Below, piece after piece: positions 27,661 through 39,370 of a stretch of 64,000 bases of DNA; within the stretch, counting starts at the first letter, position 1, and each line of letters starts with the position of its first letter. This DNA comes from Ricordea florida (taxonomy: Eukaryota; Cnidaria; Anthozoa; Corallimorpharia; Ricordeidae). The notes under the pieces are model-generated. The model did not search any database, had not been told where the DNA came from, and was given only the letters and a program-made list of their open reading frames with translations. The translations under genes and the position numbers were made by a program. The stretch spans positions 17,016,379 through 17,080,378 of the forward strand of contig OX453281.1 of NCBI GenBank assembly GCA_949710005.1, written 5' to 3'.

Positions 27661-28469
27661 TGGTACTTAAGACTTAATTAACATGTAATAATGACGGTGC
27701 ACCTGCATGCATGTATATCACTTAGGATTTTGGTCGTTGATCATGAACATATATTGACGTACTCTGTCTGTAAGTCATGACCTTGAGCCAAATAATTTTC
27801 TGTCTGGCCTTTCAGCTTTATAGTCAGTAATATTATTACATAATGGCATATCTTATGACAGGTCATTAACTCCTTTACGTCTTCCGTGACATTAAATCCG
27901 CATGCATTAATTCTCCTTTAACATGGGATCAGTTACTTTCCACCTGACTACAGCTTCAATCACTAAACAAAATTATCTCTTTTGCAAACAACTTTGTCAC
28001 TTTCTCAGACAGGTTTTGCTTGTTTATTTGACTAATTTCTCTAGTTCTTAATCTATTGATATAAAGTATAATAATTTGACCTCAGAGGCCAAAAAAAACT
28101 GATCTCAGATACCAAAAAAACTGACCTCAAATATTAAAAGCAATAATTGAAAACCCTCTATTTTAATACAAAAGATGCAAAAATGTTACATATCTAAGAT
28201 AAAGGAAACAAGCAGATATATTTATAAAGTCACTAACATGGCTAACACATCGGGAAAAGCTTACGGCGAGAAGGAATTACCTAGTAATTATCTTATTAGT
28301 CAAAGTTCTTTGTATAACAGTGGGCGATTGATAAATATGGCCACTTTCACAAACACAGACAATGGATGCCGGTGAATTTCTATATTGCATGATTTTAAAA
28401 TTGAATTTACCTAGAGCAAGAATGTCTGAAGCAAATGTGCCAAATCAAGCTCCATTTCGCCTACTAGGG
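27661..28469. other. Flank left of the Polinton
   Basis: No gene recognised. About 27925-28050 resembles 41212-41340 on the far side of the Polinton in the same orientation (AAATTATCTCTTTTGCAAAC, GACAGGTTTTGCTTG). Confidence 0.4.
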
Positions 28470-28768
28470 TTGATGTAGTTATTGGCGGGTTCAGAGACAA
28501 AATTTAAACCTGGATAAATCATTTTTTGTGCCGCTATAATCTTCCAGGATCAGAATCAAGTATATATAATCAAGTTAATCCAGAATCAAAGTTAATCCAT
28601 GATCAGAATAAAAGTATAATCAAGTTAATCCAGGATAAGTGATCAAACTCTAATCCAAACCTAATCCTGATACAAATTTTGATCCAGTCAATCCAGAATC
28701 AGAGTCTCATGCATCCAGCATAGAACAAAAAAAATTCTAAGACATATTTAACAATCGTCCCAAAAAAA
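28470..28768 (+). repeat. Polinton left terminal inverted repeat
   Basis: Starts TTGATGTAGTTATTGGCGGG and ends near GTCCCAAAAAA. It matches the reverse complement of 40675-41022 with moderate divergence. It contains several internal repeats of AATCCAG and GATCAGAAT. Confidence 0.85.
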
Positions 28769-29089
28769 ATTGATCCTTATTATAATAACAATTATAAGCC
28801 GACAAACAAGGGTTATCCAATCTATCAAAAATTACGCCAATTGGTTATTATCATACGTACCCGAGGCGATAAGACAGCCAATTAATAATGCATGTACTAA
28901 CTAGATTTAGCGAGGGCGTTAATAGAATTTACGATAGATTTACACATAACCAATTTAACACCAAAACAAAGGCCGCAGATGAAAGTGAATATGTCGAGAC
29001 AGCTGATGAAAGTGAACAACATCAAACACCGCTGTAGTTAATACCGAAGATGAATTCCAGATCATAGAAGTGGAATCAGCATTTGGGAG

Positions 29090-29239
29090 TAAAATGAGAA
29101 ACTATAAGATAGTTGGAAAGAGTGGATACGATCCGCTAACGTTCCTAGAAGCGATCAAACCAAAAGTTATTGAATTCATAAATGCGCAGAAAAAAATCAA
29201 TCAAACTTCAGTTTATCTTGACTAGTCATTTTATCAAAG

Positions 29240-29274
<35 letters not shown>

Positions 29275-30715
29275 GAGGGATTTATATAGCGCTTTATCCA
29301 AGGCTCAAACCACTTTACAACACTTTTTGTGGGGGACTTTGCCAGACTGCTTATTAAAGGTGCAAATGGCAGCCACGCAGTTCACAATCTTATCAGAGTG
29401 AATAGTAGGATACACAGGACCTATATACGTTTATCGTCCTTATCCGAGAAGACTAGAAGGTCTAACCATTTGGAGATGTCATTACAAAGGGGATTTCTTC
29501 TCAGTTGGTAGAGATTCAGCGGTTGTTGAAGAATCTATATGGTAGTTTAGAGTAATAACTATGAATATGGTGCTTCAAACTGGATGTTTGAAAGTACTGA
29601 AAGATTCGACATCCACATACACACACAACCCAATTTCTGCAAGTGCATATATTCCTTTTCCCAAGCATATAACCTCTACGAAAGCTATTATTGATGTGAA
29701 GAACGAAAGGGATTAAATGAGTGTTTTAAATGGGCAGTAACCTCTGCTGTATGTATCCAGTGGATATACACCCAGAACGCCTTACTAAACGAATGCGGAA
29801 TATTCTGAAAAGCTTGATGGCATGGGCAGGGATATAGTTTCCAGTGACATATAAGGGTATTGATAGCTTTGAGCAGCAGAACGATTATGCAAAACGATTA
29901 TGAAAAGAAACAATTCTACACAATTAGAGTATCTCATAACCATCGCATTAACTTGTTTCTATCATCAAATAATGAGACAAATCACTACTGCTGGATTAAG
30001 AATTTTAGTAGATTGATATCATCGCAGATAAATAATCATAAAGGCGTTAGATTCTTCTGTTACAGGTGTTTTAACCCATTCAAGTGTGAGAATTCCTTAA
30101 AACGACACGATGAATATTGCCCTAAACACAATTCTGTTAACGTAAAGATGGCTGTTAATCCAGATGGAAGTCCTAAATATCTTAGTTTCAATAACTACAA
30201 CTGGAAAATGTGTGTTCCATTTGTAATCTATGCAGATTTTCAATGCTTTACAGAGAATGTAGACACCTGCCAACCTGATGATAGTAAAAGCTTTACCCAA
30301 AGATATCAGAAAGACATTCCTTCAGGGTTCTGTTATTTAATCAAATGTCTTGATAACTGGATATATAAACCTAAAGTTTCAAGTTCTACAGCCAAATCAC
30401 CTGATGATGATGTAGCTAAAATATTTGTCAAGTGGTTGGGACAGGATATTAAGGACATTTACAATAACATAATCAAAAGGAAAAAGAATGTTAATATCTC
30501 TCCTGCAGATAAAATAAATTATCAGGATGCTACATACTGCCATATCTGCGAATGTGAGCTAGGTGGAGACAAAGTATTGGACCACTGGCACTTAACGGTC
30601 AAATGCAGAGGAGCAGCTCATTAGGCTTGCAATTTAAATTACAAGTTACCAAAGTTCTTTCCAGTTATATTCCATAATCGCGAGACAAAATATATGAAGA
30701 CAAACTACTGGAATA
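29090..30715 (+). pseudogene. Protein-primed DNA polymerase B of Polinton, N-terminal part only
   Basis: An N-terminal portion begins near 29090 (FLEAIKPKVIEF type block), is cut by a SINE (29240-29500), continues with stops to about 29870, and is then open from 29860 to 30624. That last stretch has a Cys/His zinc-binding segment (CYRCFNPFKCENSLKRH), VPFVIYADFQCF (the exonuclease motif, here with Gln where Glu is usual) and CHICECELG...DHWHLT, typical of Polinton and related viral polymerases. The frame closes at 30624, and the palm and thumb regions are absent. It is not functional. It is described only, not reconstructed. Confidence 0.75.
29240..29500 (-). mobile_element. SINE with (TTA)n tail inserted in the Polinton polymerase
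   Basis: On the minus strand the body GTAATGACATCTCCAAATGG, GACGATAAACG matches the SINE at 8062-8256. It ends in GCGCTATATAAATCCC followed by (TTA)n, which appears as (AAT)n at 29240-29272 on the plus strand. It lacks the tRNA head. Located inside the polymerase pseudogene. Confidence 0.7.
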
Positions 30716-30789
30716 AAAACTAGAGGTTGAAATCATGGAGTACCGGTAGGTGATATTAAGAAGCTTTCTCATAAAAATGTTGAAAAATG

Positions 30790-31114
30790 TTATAACCAAT
30801 ACCAAGTTGTATTGGGTAAGCAGGTAACTAGTGGATTAGTCGTATCAGCTCTCAGCTATGCTGCATCCCGAGCTATCTCATATCTTTTACCTATTGACAG
30901 TTGCGAATCGTTATGTAAAGATTCACAGGATGGCAAGTTGATAAAGCGTGAACTATCTAACTTTGCGGGTTTATTAGTATTAAAGGGAGGTAGATTAGTA
31001 GCACTTGCTAGCAGTCTATTCCAGGTTGCTAAGCCTTTAAAATTAGGAGAATCTGAACAGAATACCAACAAAATGGTAGAAGATGCCAGCAATACTGAGC
31101 CAACTACCGTTTAA
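30790..31114 (+). CDS. Small Polinton ORF, unknown
   Basis: About 100 codons with an Ala/Ser-rich amphipathic start (SGLVVSALSYAASRAISYLL) and an acidic end. It directly follows the polymerase remnant. The listed ATG-like start is not firm because the frame is open upstream. I recognise no family; it resembles the short membrane-type ORFs common in such elements. Confidence 0.35.
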
Positions 31115-31554
31115 GATTACTTAAACCGCGTTACAAAAGAAGCCAGAACCTCGGGAAATAGATCTAAGAAAGGTTGCGGATGAATTAAATAAGTGGATAA
31201 AAGAGGTACTTGCTATGAATAATGGACTTGGCCCTGACATAATCTATGAATCTAAGTACGCACCTTGCATTCGAGGTCTACTGGGTTTACTTCTTTGGAA
31301 ACAGATATGATGTACTTGCTATTGATCACTATTATGAAGTGATATGTAAGTTAGCTGAGGAAATTACTTTAAGATTACTTAAGAATCACTTATAGAAACA
31401 TGTCAGAAGAGACTGAACAGATTACTCGAGATCCACCAGTCCAAGTTAAAGTTGAAAGGAAAAAACCTCTAAGAAGGTGAAAGATGGAAAGAGGCTACAA
31501 GAATATAATCGTAGGGCTCGAGAGGCATTAAAAAGGTAACGACAGTGAATTTAT

Positions 31555-31749
31555 AGCCCAGAAGAATCATCTGAAGAATTGCCTGAACCATCATCTAAGC
31601 CATGGACTCCAGAGCTACGTTTTGCAACCGTAATTTCTCTAGTTGCAATAGGGTTAACAGCTTTGAATGTATTTATGAAGTACTACCGAAAACCATCACC
31701 AGAGCCCGTCCGATATCGGGAACCTGAACCTCATAGACCTCCACTTTAA
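31555..31749 (+). CDS. Small single-pass membrane protein ORF in the Polinton
   Basis: An open stretch reading PEESSEELPEPSSKPWTPEL, then a hydrophobic segment (ATVISLVAIGLTALNVFM), then a basic/proline tail ending HRPPL and a stop at 31747. Upstream the frame is broken. The predicted topology is one membrane helix. Function is unknown. Confidence 0.35.
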   Translation, partial: SPEESSEELPEPSSKPWTPELRFATVISLVAIGLTALNVFMKYYRKPSPEPVRYREPEPHRPPL

Positions 31750-32062
31750 CCTAAACAGCCTAAAATTGGTATGTTATAGCTTAAGCTATTTAAAGATTCC
31801 AGTCTGCATATATATAGAGTGAACAAAATAAACTAGTGAAAACAGTAACTGATGCCGCCACTTTGGTTGGATTATCTGCTACAGTTGGTTATCTTTGTAA
31901 AGAATCGTTCATCAGTGACCCTAGTAGTAGTATTACAAAAAAAATGCTAAATGGGTCGCTGTAGTAGCTGGAAGTTTGGCGTTGAAAGATTACCTCGCAA
32001 CACAAAAGAGTTTACCTAAAAACATCTAGTTAACTAATATGTAGATAGCGTCAATAGCTTTA

Positions 32063-32272
32063 ATGATTGGTGGTGCTATTTTGAATGCAACTACTTTCTT
32101 TGGAGGCAGTTATCTTGCAAAATATCTTTCAGGCAGTAACACAGATGAAGAACAGGTTCGACATAATAAAGCTATGAAAACATATCAACATGATTATATA
32201 GAATACCAGGAATGGCGGCAGAAATTAATGGATTGGTACTCTCAGCAAAAGGATAATGAGTATGAGGCCTGA
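32063..32272 (+). CDS. Small Polinton ORF with N-terminal hydrophobic segment
   Basis: 69 codons: MIGGAILNATTFFGGSYLAK hydrophobic start, then a charged helix ending SQQKDNEYEA. No domain recognised. The same size and layout (short membrane anchor plus charged tail) recurs among its neighbours. Confidence 0.4.
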   Translation: MIGGAILNATTFFGGSYLAKYLSGSNTDEEQVRHNKAMKTYQHDYIEYQEWRQKLMDWYSQQKDNEYEA

Positions 32273-32882
32273 CAAAACATGTTAAGTACCGATAAGGCAC
32301 TGAAATTATATAGTGAAACACACACAGATTATATAGTTACTTGAACCCCAATTCTCTGATTATTATAGACCGAGTAGTACTCAACTGGGTGGTGAGTTAG
32401 CCTATGCTGGTGGTGGAATCTTAGTTCTAGGTTATATAGTAGATGATTATAATATCAGTGTTATAGAGTAAATGACAGTAGGAGGTTTAGACTTACCTGA
32501 ATCTGAAAAGATGAATCAATTCTGTGTTGTTGATGGGGATAAGGAAACGGAAGATCCATTGCTACCTAATCAGGATGGAAATACAATAGAATCTTCCACA
32601 ACACGACCACCAGGCACGCGGCCTTAAGATAAGTATCCAAGCTTGCTTGAAGAATATATTGAGATGGAAACCATAGGTCGAGTTGACCCAACAGTTCCTT
32701 TTTAGCGGATTTATTAGCGGATATTGATATTTACAGATAGGAGCATCAGTAGTAAATTCCCAAGAACTAAAATTAAATCCACACTCATTACTCGGAAGGA
32801 TAAATTAGGTAGTCTTGGCTAGGTTATTTGGGAGAGGCTCAAGAGAATACGCAATACTAGACTAGATAAAATCCCACCTGCA

Positions 32883-33224
32883 ATGAGAGAAGCTCTTGGA
32901 CCAACAGCAGAGGAGAGATCCTTATGGATAATGAACGTGAGATCGGAAGACGCGAAGAGAAGCGTAGAGAGTTACAACAGAGACGTGATGCTATACAAGA
33001 TACGTGTTATGCAAGAAACGAGACCTCCAATACAGGAGCAAGCCAGGGAAGAAATAAGAAAAGCTATTGAGCGAGAACAGGATCGGAGGCCTTTAACTCC
33101 AGAAGAAAGAAGTCAGATAGAGAGTCAAAGTAACCAAATCGACGATCGTGAGCGAGAGCATAAGGAGATCAGAGACGGCGGAATGTCACTGCGGGACAGC
33201 TTCAAATACATCTTTAAGAAATAA
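32883..33224 (+). CDS. Charged coiled-coil-like ORF in the Polinton
   Basis: 113 codons, rich in Arg, Glu and Gln (REEIRKAIEREQDRRPLTPE, SQIESQSNQIDDREREHKEI). It probably forms a long helix. No recognised family. Spaced 12 bp before the next ORF, so the two may be expressed together. Confidence 0.4.
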   Translation: MREALGPTAEERSLWIMNVRSEDAKRSVESYNRDVMLYKIRVMQETRPPIQEQAREEIRKAIEREQDRRPLTPEERSQIESQSNQIDDREREHKEIRDGGMSLRDSFKYIFKK

Positions 33225-33236
33225 GGTTTAACCGCT

Positions 33237-33512
33237 TTGCTATCATTACTCAGTGCGGTTGGTGCTGTTTTAGGTGTTGTCGTTTCTAATCTAAAGAATG
33301 GTTTGACTAATGTCGTAAAGGGGGTCGATAATGGTTTAAAAGCACTTGGAAAAAAGATTGCTCAGATATTACCAGGATTGATAGGACCAATAGCTAGTTT
33401 TATATTCCGAACTCCAGGTCAGGTTTTTGGATTTTTTGCTGACAACGCTTGGCTCTTAATAGTTGCCTTGGTTGTATATGCCGCAGAGCAGTTTCCACGG
33501 AGACATCGTTAA
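33237..33512 (+). CDS. Hydrophobic Polinton ORF with two membrane segments
   Basis: 91 codons. A Gly/Val-rich hydrophobic start (LLSAVGAVLGVVVSNLKNG), a central helix, then a second hydrophobic stretch (WLLIVALVVYAAEQFP) and a basic end. A membrane-active or virion protein would fit, but this is inference from hydropathy only. Confidence 0.45.
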   Translation: MLSLLSAVGAVLGVVVSNLKNGLTNVVKGVDNGLKALGKKIAQILPGLIGPIASFIFRTPGQVFGFFADNAWLLIVALVVYAAEQFPRRHR

Positions 33513-33546
33513 GTAATTTAAAGCTATGTTACTTAGATTATTAAAA

Positions 33547-35033
33547 TGGAAGAAAACAAAAGACTCTACCCAGACTTATCTAAAGAACTGAGTTACAACG
33601 AGAAGGTAGGTAACAGAGGCAATTTCAGACTCAAGCGATCATGTGAGATATTGGAACTTCTCCAAAATGAAATTAAGCTTTACGAGTCTACCAAGCAAAA
33701 AAATATATGCGGTTATGAAAAATAGTTGTTCGGACAACTGGTGGAATTTCTGTCTCCCTATCAGGTGCTGGATTACCATTATCTCTAACTGGCTTTGGTG
33801 CTACGGTAGGTGGCCCCATTGGCGCAGTTGGTGTATTATTTGGTGCTATTTCTACTACCTCTGGAGTAACATTATCCAGAAAGATAGCTAAGCATGTTGA
33901 GACCGTTCAATTAGCTCAAGTATGACAATATTGACGAAAAAGTCCCTTTTTTGAAGAATTAAAGCCACTATAAAGACCGATAAAAACATATTGGAACGAT
34001 TTTGTCGAATTTGCCCCACGATGAGTGTCAAATTCAAGGAATGTACACAATGGTTGAAGTTTTTTACATGGTAACGGCCATAGCAACGGTTGTTTATTGT
34101 CAGAAAATGACTGAAAATGTAGATAACAGTTTTGAAATATATACATAATACATTGTGGGAAAGCTGTAAATAGCTGTACAGATTGACAGATCTAATAACT
34201 TGTGAAAAGCCTTTTTTCAATCGCCATCACAGGCCTCATTTACACTATGAAGCTGAATATTTCCTTCAATTTGCGTAACTTTTCACATACCTAGAGCAAC
34301 TATTTATCCCCTACCGTCCTCCTCCACAAAGTGCAACCATCCATCTCCCCCCTTACGCCACTGCTAACTTATTAAATGCTTAACTTATGTACAAGACACT
34401 TTAGGAGCATTTTTCTCAAAAGTCACATTTTTAGTTGGGTCACATGACAGGAGGTAATTTGTCCACTCGGTTTGGTGACAAATAAGTTAATGCTAATTTA
34501 AAGCCTGTAAAAAGCACTTTCATCATAATTTTATTGTGAAAATTTTGATTTATTGTACAGACAGGAGCATCAATTCACAAGCTATATTTGTTTTGAAGTC
34601 AAATCTTGTTTCCTTATTATTCCTTATACTACAAGTGTTGGCTTAAGGGCCTTAAAAGCTGACTTCATCAAGGTGTGGATGGTTACTATAGCAACCATTT
34701 CGAATAAGAGCTTCCCAATTTCTTTTCTTTTAATGAGTGTAATCACGTGTAATTGAAGTTTCTTGACCAAATTGCAACAAATTGTTTGGTGTAGTTTAGG
34801 GTGGATGACCGTTTTAATACATTAATTTAAATGATATGGTCTCGCGGGCACTACATGATAATAAGATATCTGAAGAGGAATTTTCAATGATCTTAGCGGA
34901 AGAAGGAAAGTACAATATGAAGCGAGATATTAGGGTTAGACAGGCTAATATAGAAAAAAAGGTCCTGATATTGCAGACCTCGGATCCAAGATTTGGAAGG
35001 AGATGTTAGAAGAAATATTTAAGAACGTAAAAT
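33547..35033 (+). pseudogene. Polinton gene with glycine-rich hydrophobic core, split by a 0.9-kb insertion
   Basis: The N-terminal part (MEENKRLYPDLSKELSYNEK) reaches a stop near 33726. Another frame then reads a Gly-rich hydrophobic core (SLSGAGLPLSLTGFGATVGG) and HVETVQLAQ. After an unrelated block of about 0.9 kb, SRALHDNKISEEEFSMILAE continues the same kind of protein (34840-35033). Such N-charged, Gly-core, C-helical proteins are common in cnidarian genomes near virus-like genes, in my recollection. It has frameshifts and is interrupted. Confidence 0.45.
33932..34830. mobile_element. 0.9-kb unidentified insertion within a Polinton gene
   Basis: The coding sense stops at about 33930 and resumes at about 34836. 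The intervening block has no ORF of note and a distinct repetitive look (ACATGGTAACGGCCATAGCA, GTGGATGGTTACTATAGCAA). Ends and target duplication are not clear. Confidence 0.4.
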
Positions 35034-35126
35034 GAGAATAACGTTAGAGCAGTCACCAGTAGGCTTTGTTTATCTATGAGATTGGTTGTTTTAAGTCTTA
35101 AAAAGATCTCACTTTAAGGAATAAAG

Positions 35127-35551
35127 ATGGGTTTACTCAATGAATTCAATAAGCGATATCCCGAGCATGATATGCTCAAGTTTAAATTCATTCAGGACAG
35201 TTCTGGTGGATATATCTACTGGAAACACAACAGGCTTACCATTATGAGTTATCATGATTTATCAGAGAATACTTGGACTGAAGATCTTAGCCCCGAATTG
35301 AAAGTTAGATTACATAAGGATCTTGGTATCAATAATTAGATTGGATTACTTGGGCAATTAAATAAACTATACCCAGGGGCAGGTGTGTCGAAGTTTAAAT
35401 TCCTTCCAGACAACTTTGGAGGATATATCTATTGGAAGTACAATAGGCTCACTATCATGAGTTATGATGATTTAACCGGGAAGACTTGGACTGAAGATCT
35501 TAGCCCGGAATTGAAGATAAAATTAGATTGAGAACTTGGTATTAGCTCTTA
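35127..35551 (+). CDS. Tandemly duplicated 70-residue ORF in the Polinton
   Basis: Copy 1 (35127-35339) and copy 2 (35340-35551) follow each other directly. Both read GGYIYWK, NRLTIMSY and TWTEDLSPELK. Copy 1 is a clean ORF; copy 2 has an in-frame stop near its end. Function unknown. The conserved YIYWK and WTEDLSPEL blocks should be searchable. Confidence 0.55.
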
Positions 35552-35821
35552 ATTAGTCCAAGATCTCCAGATAAAGGGATTCGTTCCCGGATAGTTTATA
35601 ATTAACTGATAAAAAAAAATCCTATATCTGCTATAAGTTTCGAAGAGTTGCCTGATGAAATCATGACCTTATTAACACAGTTAGATATATATGTTTCAAC
35701 TAAGCAAAAGTTTACGTTTAATATGCGGAAAATTTTTTTAAAAGAGTACTGCTGCAACCTGCAAGACTGCGAAAAAATGTAATGAGCCTAATTTTTACTA
35801 TTTCTCTCAGCAATTAAACTT

Positions 35822-36090
35822 CGCCGTCTAGCTAGTGTGCTACATCTGGTTCAGTGTGGTAGGGGACGTAGTTCCCGGTGTGGTGGCCTATCTCTACGTC
35901 TGGTTTCATCTGACAATTCATGCATGGGTTGGGTGGGTTGGTGAGATCATATATGGACTGATAGCGGCAGCCAGAGGCGCCGTTACATGCTGACGTCCGA
36001 TCTCACCCAATAGACGTGTAAAGCGCCTTTGAACATATTCATATGAAAAAGTGCGCTATATAAATTCATTATCATTAGTATTAGTATACG
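35822..36090 (+). mobile_element. SINE-like repeat with GCGCTATATAAAT tail
   Basis: Ends GTGTAAAGCGCCTTTGAACA, GTGCGCTATATAAATTC and a degenerate ATTATnn tail. This 3' segment type also ends the SINE at 29240. Inserted between Polinton ORFs. Confidence 0.55.
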
Positions 36091-36172
36091 GGAGAGCATT
36101 GATTATCCGCCTGTTATATATAGCTTCATTAAATACCGTATTTACTTTACACTTAGAGGAATCTTATATGAA

Positions 36173-36478
36173 TTGAGCATTCCACTACCTGGTGATCCTG
36201 TATTTACTAGTGAAAATAACCCCTATAATAAGGTTGCTTACCATAGACTACGTCACGAATTTGGATTACCTGTTAATCCAGATTTTAGATGGATTGGTAG
36301 TAAATGGAATCATCGATTAGGTGATATATATGTATTTTACCCGGGTGATGGAACTGATTCTGCTGATCAAAACATTCATGTTGTTCGGAGATGCGATATC
36401 GAGGCTAATATATGGCCGGATAGGTTGAATGTCTTTTCGGATGAAGGCAGCAAGAGGGAAGAAAGGAAATTTAATTAG
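36173..36478 (+). CDS. Small Polinton ORF, unknown, 101 residues
   Basis: Reads PLPGDPVFTSENNPYNKVAY, DFRWIGSKWNHRLGDIYVFY and NIHVVRRCDIEANIWPDRL. The first codon is not certain; an ATG is not clearly placed. No family recognised. The composition looks coding (no stop, aromatic-rich globular). Confidence 0.45.
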   Translation: MSIPLPGDPVFTSENNPYNKVAYHRLRHEFGLPVNPDFRWIGSKWNHRLGDIYVFYPGDGTDSADQNIHVVRRCDIEANIWPDRLNVFSDEGSKREERKFN

Positions 36479-36492
36479 TTTCATACGTAACT

Positions 36493-37440
36493 GTGAAGAC
36501 ATGGCAGACACGATTTTGTTGGTTTGTTCCTATCGAGGGTAAAGGTTTGACTAAGGCTAGTTTAGGTAGATTAAATAGATCAGTTGAGGCCTTTGTCTAT
36601 TGTATATTAATGAAACCCCAAGTCAGTACAAGATCATCAATAGTTGGAAATAGCGGAGGGGCTAGGGAGACGCAATAGCAATTTATAACATTATTTGAAT
36701 TTAGTGTCCTTGAGAACGACATATCAAAATCAGTACAAAGATATCAGCTAGCTGTAGGGGAGGCTAAATGAAGGTGAGACTTAGCTGTTGCTCCTGGATT
36801 ATGGTTGATGCCTAGTAACTTAATCACAAATACAGAAAGTATCACTGTCTATTAATAATAAACTAATGAAGGCTAGTAATGATATGACGTTTGGAGTTAA
36901 CAATTCATGAAACAAAAATGTAAATGTACCTCATACGAGGGAGGTTAGTGTTAAATCTATACAAGATAAGCAACTACAAGATAGACCGATACCGCTGCGT
37001 TCTTCTACAACCACTACACAGCATGAGATTAATCTTATTATGATGACTGCTGCTATGGGTGGATTAGCATTGTTTCTCTTTAGGTGGATTGATAGTTACA
37101 TAATAAACTGGGATAAAAGTAACCATAAATGTTGACCGCTTTTACATGATCCAAATTATCGTTATAAAATGCAACCAATTACAGTCTCATATATAGAAAA
37201 GGACGGTTGTACTACTATCATTAACAATTCTCAGCAGATCGCTAATGATATTTATTGTGAGCTACCTGATCTAAAAAGATGTTTTGCTAAAGGCTAAGCC
37301 TGTCGTGTTACTATTGTTTGTGATAAAATCTATATTCCAGGCAACCATTCTGCTGAACGACTATAAGAGGTACTTGCTAGATACATCCGAAGTAATGTGT
37401 TAAGTGGTAAATGCGGTTGTTCAGAAACTGGTAAATACCG
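36493..37440 (+). pseudogene. Run of decayed Polinton ORFs
   Basis: Open stretches in changing frames: VEAFVYCILMKPQVSTRSS then FEFSVLENDISKSVQRYQLA, a membrane-anchored one (MMTAAMGGLALFLFRWIDSY, about 37040-37134) and one with VSYIEKDGCTTIINNSQQIA (about 37170-37300). Frequent stops show decay. No domain identified. Confidence 0.35.
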
Positions 37441-37506
37441 GCAAGCGGAGAACGCGAAAATGCCGAGCGTGTGGCTCAGGGTCGCTTAGGGCGGTGATAT
37501 ATGTTA

Positions 37507-37708
37507 TTAGTATCACCCAACTAGTGGACTAATGCAAATGCCGCAATCTGATTGGCTACGCTACTAGAGGTCTATTAGTAATAGTCCTCGAGTAGCGAAA
37601 TTCGTGGCGCTTTCTTTTGTTTTATTCCCAAATAAATCTTTCTTCAACTTGCATTTGCTAACTTTATTATTGCTTTTTCTGTCCGACTAGTTGGGTGATA
37701 CTAAAACA
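37507..37708 (+). mobile_element. 200-bp MITE with AGTATCACCCAACTAGT ends
   Basis: AGTATCACCCAACTAGT at about 37511 is mirrored by ACTAGTTGGGTGATACT at about 37687-37703. The interior has no coding. A separate stem-loop (ACAATTAGACCC...GGGTCTAATTGT, about 37709-37750) follows. Confidence 0.7.
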
Positions 37709-38344
37709 ATTAGACCCTTCGCCCTCAAGGGCTACGGGTCTAATTGTTAAATGTCAAAACTTTACATATGTTCAAACTGCCAACTTGGGTCTCCATTCTT
37801 AAAGTGTCAGATTAATTTTAGTAATCGTAGAACCATTGAGTCGAAAATTATGTACAGATCGTTTCATTTAGTTATTCTTTCTACATTATAGATAACTCTC
37901 GGTCGAATGTTAATAAGAAATTTCTCGGGATCGACTCCCATTCCAATTATCCTTTCTTGCTTGTTCATTGTTATTATAGGTTAAATGAGTTTTTCTAAGA
38001 TGTGGATAAGTCTTCCCTATCTATTTTGCCTCAGTGAATCTTGTTTTCTTTGCACCGCACTCCACACAGATACACTTAATCATAGGTCTACCGTTTTTAA
38101 CTTGTGGATACGCGAAACGTATTTGCGAGTTTTTGTGGGGACTCCAATATGCAAATTGTCACTCACTCACTCACTCCAGTGTAGACACTCTTAGTAACTA
38201 GTCGGAAAGAACTTGGGAGCACCAATATGAAGACGACAATTGTCGTCACCGAAGTCTACTGATCAAAGTTCACGCTGAAAGCATATCGTACCGGTGCCAG
38301 AGTTTGTAATGATTTTGTAGCTTAAGAGGACGATTAGCGAGGCC

Positions 38345-38528
38345 CTGTTAGGGGTAAATTTCGACAAGCGACATGGCCTTGAAACGGCAACATGAAGGAG
38401 CTGAAATGGCGACGAACGACGAGCCGCTCACGGGAAATTACGACAGTGACCTTCGACCTTCGGAAATTGCGACATGAAATGGTTTGAAACTCAGACACGC
38501 GACATAAAGAACCTCACTAACAGGGCCT
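38345..38528 (+). mobile_element. 190-bp MITE, copy B (see 22912)
   Basis: AGGCCCTGTTAGGGGTAAAT to CTAACAGGGCCTC, with inverted ends and an interior nearly the same as copy A. Confidence 0.75.
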
Positions 38529-39370
38529 CACTAGCGGTCTTACTAAAATCAAAAGGAGTTTAAATGTTTCCAGTTAGGACAATGGCCAACTTGGAGACCG
38601 AATTTCATGAGCCTTTGACTCGGCCAGGCGTTAAACGTGACCAGATGATAACTATTCGCTCTTCCGACATCGACCGCCCCCAAGATTACAACTCCAGTAT
38701 ATGAATTTCAGTTGGCTCGAAAGTGATCTGAAGATGAGAAAATCTCTTGCTATTGTAGTAAGCTTTAATGAGAACTCATAGAGCGAAATGAGCACTTGAA
38801 TGAGAATTTATATGAGCGAAATGAGCGCTTAAATGTTATTGAAAGAAACGACTCTGACTGAAAACAGAATATATTGACGAATCCATGATGTGAAACCGAA
38901 GAACTTCTGTTGCCAACCAGGATAGGAAACATCGCATGGAGGACTTTTCTACTGATTTAAGTGTTAGTACTAACACGAATGGAGTTGTAGAAGTATTGGG
39001 ACAGCCAAGAAGTATGTCAACATTTACTTATGAAGGCGCCTGCCGTGACGGAGAACAATGAAGGTTACATTGTAAGAATCATTAAAGGATTCGAAAAGAG
39101 TAAGTCATGTAGAAAATGTATTAAGCGTTATATTATATGCAATACACCACACGCCTTAACAATGAAAAGTTTTCTGTTCATTGATTTCTGAATTTACCTT
39201 GAAGTGAACTAGTAGGCTTACCTGTTTTGCTTACTGCTGTGTGACTGATCATATTTACATTGTAAAAACAAGAAGTTAATAAGCATAAAAACAGAGATGT
39301 ATTGCTGTATTAATGATGGCAAGTGTGATTCAGCCTTTTAAGTGCGACCCTGAATATATATGGACTTGCT

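Noticed and set aside
28380-28470. Minus-strand ATGGAGCTTGATTTGG with GTAAAT donor as a first exon
   Set aside because: The frame meets TAG exactly at the donor, and it abuts the Polinton end.
37709-37750. Stem-loop ACAATTAGACCC...GGGTCTAATTGT as a terminator
   Set aside because: Rho-independent terminators do not apply here; it is more likely part of a small repeat.
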